The notes under the pieces: generated by a model
Told to the model about the DNA's origin: nothing
Database searches by the model: none
The model's input: the letters and a program-made list of their open reading frames with translations, nothing else
Translations under genes and position numbers: made by a program
Shown: positions 63,172 to 64,000 of the stretch, piece by piece
Numbering within the stretch: position 1 is the first letter of the stretch
How the letters are laid out: each line of letters begins with the position of its first letter
Assembly (NCBI GenBank): GCA_948602995.1
Contig: CAPEBR010000004.1
Coordinates: 1 to 64,000, forward strand
Length of the DNA stretch: 64,000 nt
Source: an uncultured Dorea sp.
Lineage (GTDB): Bacteria > Bacillota > Clostridia > Lachnospirales > Lachnospiraceae
Reading direction: 5' to 3'

Positions 63172-64000
63172 TTATCTGATGATCGTGCCGGTTTTTCCTT
63201 TTAATGCATCTGCCAGCCTGTCAAATGATGTGATTAACGCACTCCTTCCTTCTCTTTCCTCAATAAATTCTACGGATGCGCTGAACTTCGGCAGCATATT
63301 ATAGATGCCGAAGTGCCCGGCCTCCATATATTCTTTTGCCTGCCCGACGGTGATCTCCCCAAGCTCTTTCTCATCATGACGGCCCATATTAATCTTCACC
63401 TTTTCTACACTGGTAAGGATAATAAGCTGGTCTGCATCTACCTCCTCTGCCATCTTCCCTGCTGCCAGATCTTTTTCAATGACCGCACTGGCTCCCTTCA
63501 GATGATTATCCTGCTGCAGAACAGGGATTCCTCCGCCTCCGCACGCAATTACCACCTGCCCGGCATCCAGCAGAGCCTTAATGGCGTCGATCTCTATAAT
63601 CTTAACCGGATTCGGGGCAGATACGATTCTGCGATATCCCCTTCCCGGCTCTTCGATCACATAATTTCCTTTTTTTCGCTCTATATTTGCCTCTTCTGCA
63701 TTCATATATCTTCCCAGAACCTTTGTGGGAGTGTAGAAAGCTTCGTCATAAGGGTCAACCACAACCTGCGTAAGAACTGTGCTGACTGTCCGGAATATTC
63801 CCCTGTTCAAAAGCTCCTCACGGATACGGTTCTGGAGGTCATATCCGATATATCCCTGGCTCATGGCTGAGCATACGGACATTGGCGCTGCCGTATAGTC
63901 TTCATGAGTCTTCGCGAATTCATTCAGAGCGGTATGTATCATCCCCACCTGCGGAGCATTGCTGTGGGTAACCGCTACCTGATATCCCTCTTCGATCAGA
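63172..64000 (-). CDS. arcC: carbamate kinase (5' end beyond the window)
   Basis: At least 276 aa visible. The frame runs through the right edge with VAVTHSNAPQVGMI; the N-terminal ~45 residues lie outside. It belongs to the amino-acid kinase fold: IACGGGGIPV (ATP binding), AVIEKDLAA and QLIILTSVEKV (nucleotide binding). It makes ATP from carbamoyl phosphate in arginine, agmatine or purine breakdown. An ATG at 63948 is internal and not the true start. Confidence 0.95.
   Translation of the reverse strand, partial: LIEEGYQVAVTHSNAPQVGMIHTALNEFAKTHEDYTAAPMSVCSAMSQGYIGYDLQNRIREELLNRGIFRTVSTVLTQVVVDPYDEAFYTPTKVLGRYMNAEEANIERKKGNYVIEEPGRGYRRIVSAPNPVKIIEIDAIKALLDAGQVVIACGGGGIPVLQQDNHLKGASAVIEKDLAAGKMAEEVDADQLIILTSVEKVKINMGRHDEKELGEITVGQAKEYMEAGHFGIYNMLPKFSASVEFIEEREGRSALITSFDRLADALKGKTGTIIR

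Overview
The window looks like a chromosomal segment of a low-to-mid GC Clostridia, most probably a Lachnospiraceae gut anaerobe. The reasons are PolC-type polymerase next to ispG, a YlmC/YmxH sporulation protein, rubrerythrin, a DUF1385-prmC-prfA-nrdR-truA block, modular BspA-type leucine-rich-repeat surface proteins, a YesL-linked sugar ABC operon, and many palindromic intergenic repeats. No species can be assigned by eye. No rRNA, tRNA or CRISPR array was recognised.

Layout: 0-2.1 kb, a secreted LRR surface protein. 2.2-9.2 kb, an EamA transporter, polC, ispG and a small membrane protein. 9.2-14.2 kb, two palindromic repeats around a 29-codon leader peptide with an intrinsic terminator, then a heterodimeric ABC exporter pair (BmrC/BmrD-like layout) and rubrerythrin. 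14.3-21.2 kb, a giant surface protein carrying three 450-bp tandem repeats. 21.2-22.8 kb, a graveyard of small broken genes. 22.8-25.1 kb, a translationally coupled AAA-ATPase/PD-(D/E)XK protein and DEDD exonuclease. 25.2-32 kb, a GH32 beta-fructosidase/sugar ABC operon with a LacI regulator, a visible promoter and operators.

32-48 kb is the accessory island and the most interesting part. It starts with a decayed agr-like quorum-sensing locus: an AgrB fragment, an HTH fragment, an intact LytTR regulator and a truncated sensor. It then holds two parallel copies of a cysteine-rich RiPP system, each made of a small Cys-rich precursor, a SPASM radical-SAM maturase, an ABC exporter overlapping it by 8 nt, and two CPBP-family membrane proteases. 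A third orphan precursor lies at 47.5 kb. The precursors share a MEW(I/L)I(K/Q)P start and a C-x4-C-x4-C-x(3-5)-C-x(4-5)-C core, and two of them share an upstream 17-bp palindrome. Copy 2 (41.7-46.4 kb) looks intact. In copy 1 (33.8-38.7 kb) the precursor, maturase and exporter are intact but both CPBP genes are broken. The proposed path is: the precursor is made in excess, the maturase builds thioether or similar crosslinks on the cysteines, the ABC protein exports the peptide, and the CPBP proteins cleave the leader or give self-immunity.

48.4-64 kb returns to housekeeping genes: exoA-type nuclease, truA, nrdR, prfA, prmC, DUF1385, rpmE, rho, an NCS2 purine permease, a frameshifted transglutaminase/LRR surface protein, a CAP-domain protein, an acetyltransferase, a YlmC-type protein, a ferredoxin and the 3' part of a carbamate kinase gene cut by the window end. 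Several repeat families punctuate the window: about 115-147-bp elements ending in GTTACTATTCACGG-like sequence, about 166-bp CTAG-ended palindromes with a CGTAGC/GCTACG core, and perfect GGGGACGGGG palindromes.
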